DNA from: Bacteroidales bacterium
GTDB lineage: Bacteria > Bacteroidota > Bacteroidia > Bacteroidales > WCHB1-69
Assembly: GCA_016285615.1 (NCBI GenBank)
Contig: JAEERB010000126.1
Coordinates: 1-6,899 of the forward strand
Length of the DNA stretch: 6,899 nucleotides
Reading direction: 5' to 3'
In this document: positions 6,754-6,899 of the stretch, in pieces
How the letters are laid out: each line of letters opens with the position of its first letter
Numbering within the stretch: the stretch's first letter is position 1
Program-made: the position numbers and the translations under genes
The notes under the pieces: generated by a model
Databases searched by the model: none
What the model was told of the DNA's origin: nothing
The model's input: the letters and a program-made list of their open reading frames with translations, nothing else

Positions 6754-6899
6754 CTATTTTATGTATTTGGACAGTTCCGCTTTGATGGCGTCGTACTCTT
6801 CTCGTGTGATGAGTTCCAAGTCCAGTTTCTCTTTGGCTTTTTTGAGTTCTTGAAGGGCGCGTTCTGACGTGTAGCCGTTAGATTGTATTTCCCCTTGGT
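6754..6899 (-). CDS. C-terminal end of a SHOCT-motif protein (5' part beyond window)
   Basis: The last 47 codons of a minus-strand gene end in TAG at 6756-6754. The translated end contains LQELKKAKEKLDLELITREE and then YDAIKAELSKYIK. This fits the short C-terminal SHOCT motif, a small two-helix module with a central hydrophobic-I-T/S-x-E-E-[YF] turn, found at the ends of many bacterial membrane or DUF proteins. SHOCT is thought to serve in oligomerisation or tethering. The main domain lies outside the window, so no function can be given. The gene converges on the lamin-tail gene with only 4 bp between the two stop codons. Its terminator hairpin extends into that gene. Confidence 0.75.
   Translation of the reverse strand, partial: QGEIQSNGYTSERALQELKKAKEKLDLELITREEYDAIKAELSKYIK

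Noticed and set aside
6734..6759. Hairpin spanning both stop codons (AAATAG with CTATTT, plus GAG/CTC)
   Set aside because: The outer stem is AT-rich with an asymmetric internal loop, and the following plus-strand sequence (TATGTATTTGG) is a poor U-tract. It could be a weak terminator for the lamin-tail gene but is not supported enough to list.

Overview
The window looks like chromosomal DNA from a Bacteroidota bacterium, most likely order Bacteroidales. The evidence is promoter elements of the Bacteroides type (TTTG, 19-21 bp, TAnnTTTG), A-rich leaders without clear Shine-Dalgarno sequences, a fused gamma-alpha 2-oxoacid:ferredoxin oxidoreductase subunit, and a large exported lamin-tail protein with a C-terminal domain of a kind common in this phylum. 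The genus cannot be fixed from the sequence alone.

Layout. Positions 1-2840, minus strand: a two-gene korA-korB operon for 2-oxoglutarate (2-oxoacid):ferredoxin oxidoreductase. korA is complete (611 aa). korB lacks only its 3' end, which is cut by the window edge. Positions 2841-3056: a 216-bp gap with a good predicted korAB promoter and a 10-bp palindrome at the expected start site. Positions 3057-4049, minus strand: asd, aspartate-semialdehyde dehydrogenase (330 aa). Positions 4050-4157: a 108-bp divergent promoter region with two -7-like boxes back to back and a second 10-bp palindrome. Positions 4158-6749, plus strand: an 863-aa secreted, cysteine-rich, multidomain protein with two Ig-like plus lamin-tail units and a FlgD/CHU_C-like C-terminal domain. 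Positions 6754-6899, minus strand: the 3' end of a convergent gene whose C-terminus is a SHOCT motif. Its likely intrinsic terminator lies inside the end of the lamin-tail gene.

How the genes relate. KorAB is central carbon and redox metabolism, interconverting 2-oxoglutarate and succinyl-CoA with ferredoxin. Asd makes aspartate semialdehyde, the branch point to lysine/diaminopimelate, threonine and methionine. They share a strand, but the gap and the separate predicted promoter suggest independent transcription. The lamin-tail protein has no visible functional link to them. It and the SHOCT gene are the least characterised part of the window. I see no mobile element, CRISPR array, tRNA or rRNA, and no strong case for a new multi-gene system. 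The most notable items are the lamin-tail protein's architecture and cysteine content, the compact divergent promoter, and the antisense terminator inside a coding region.
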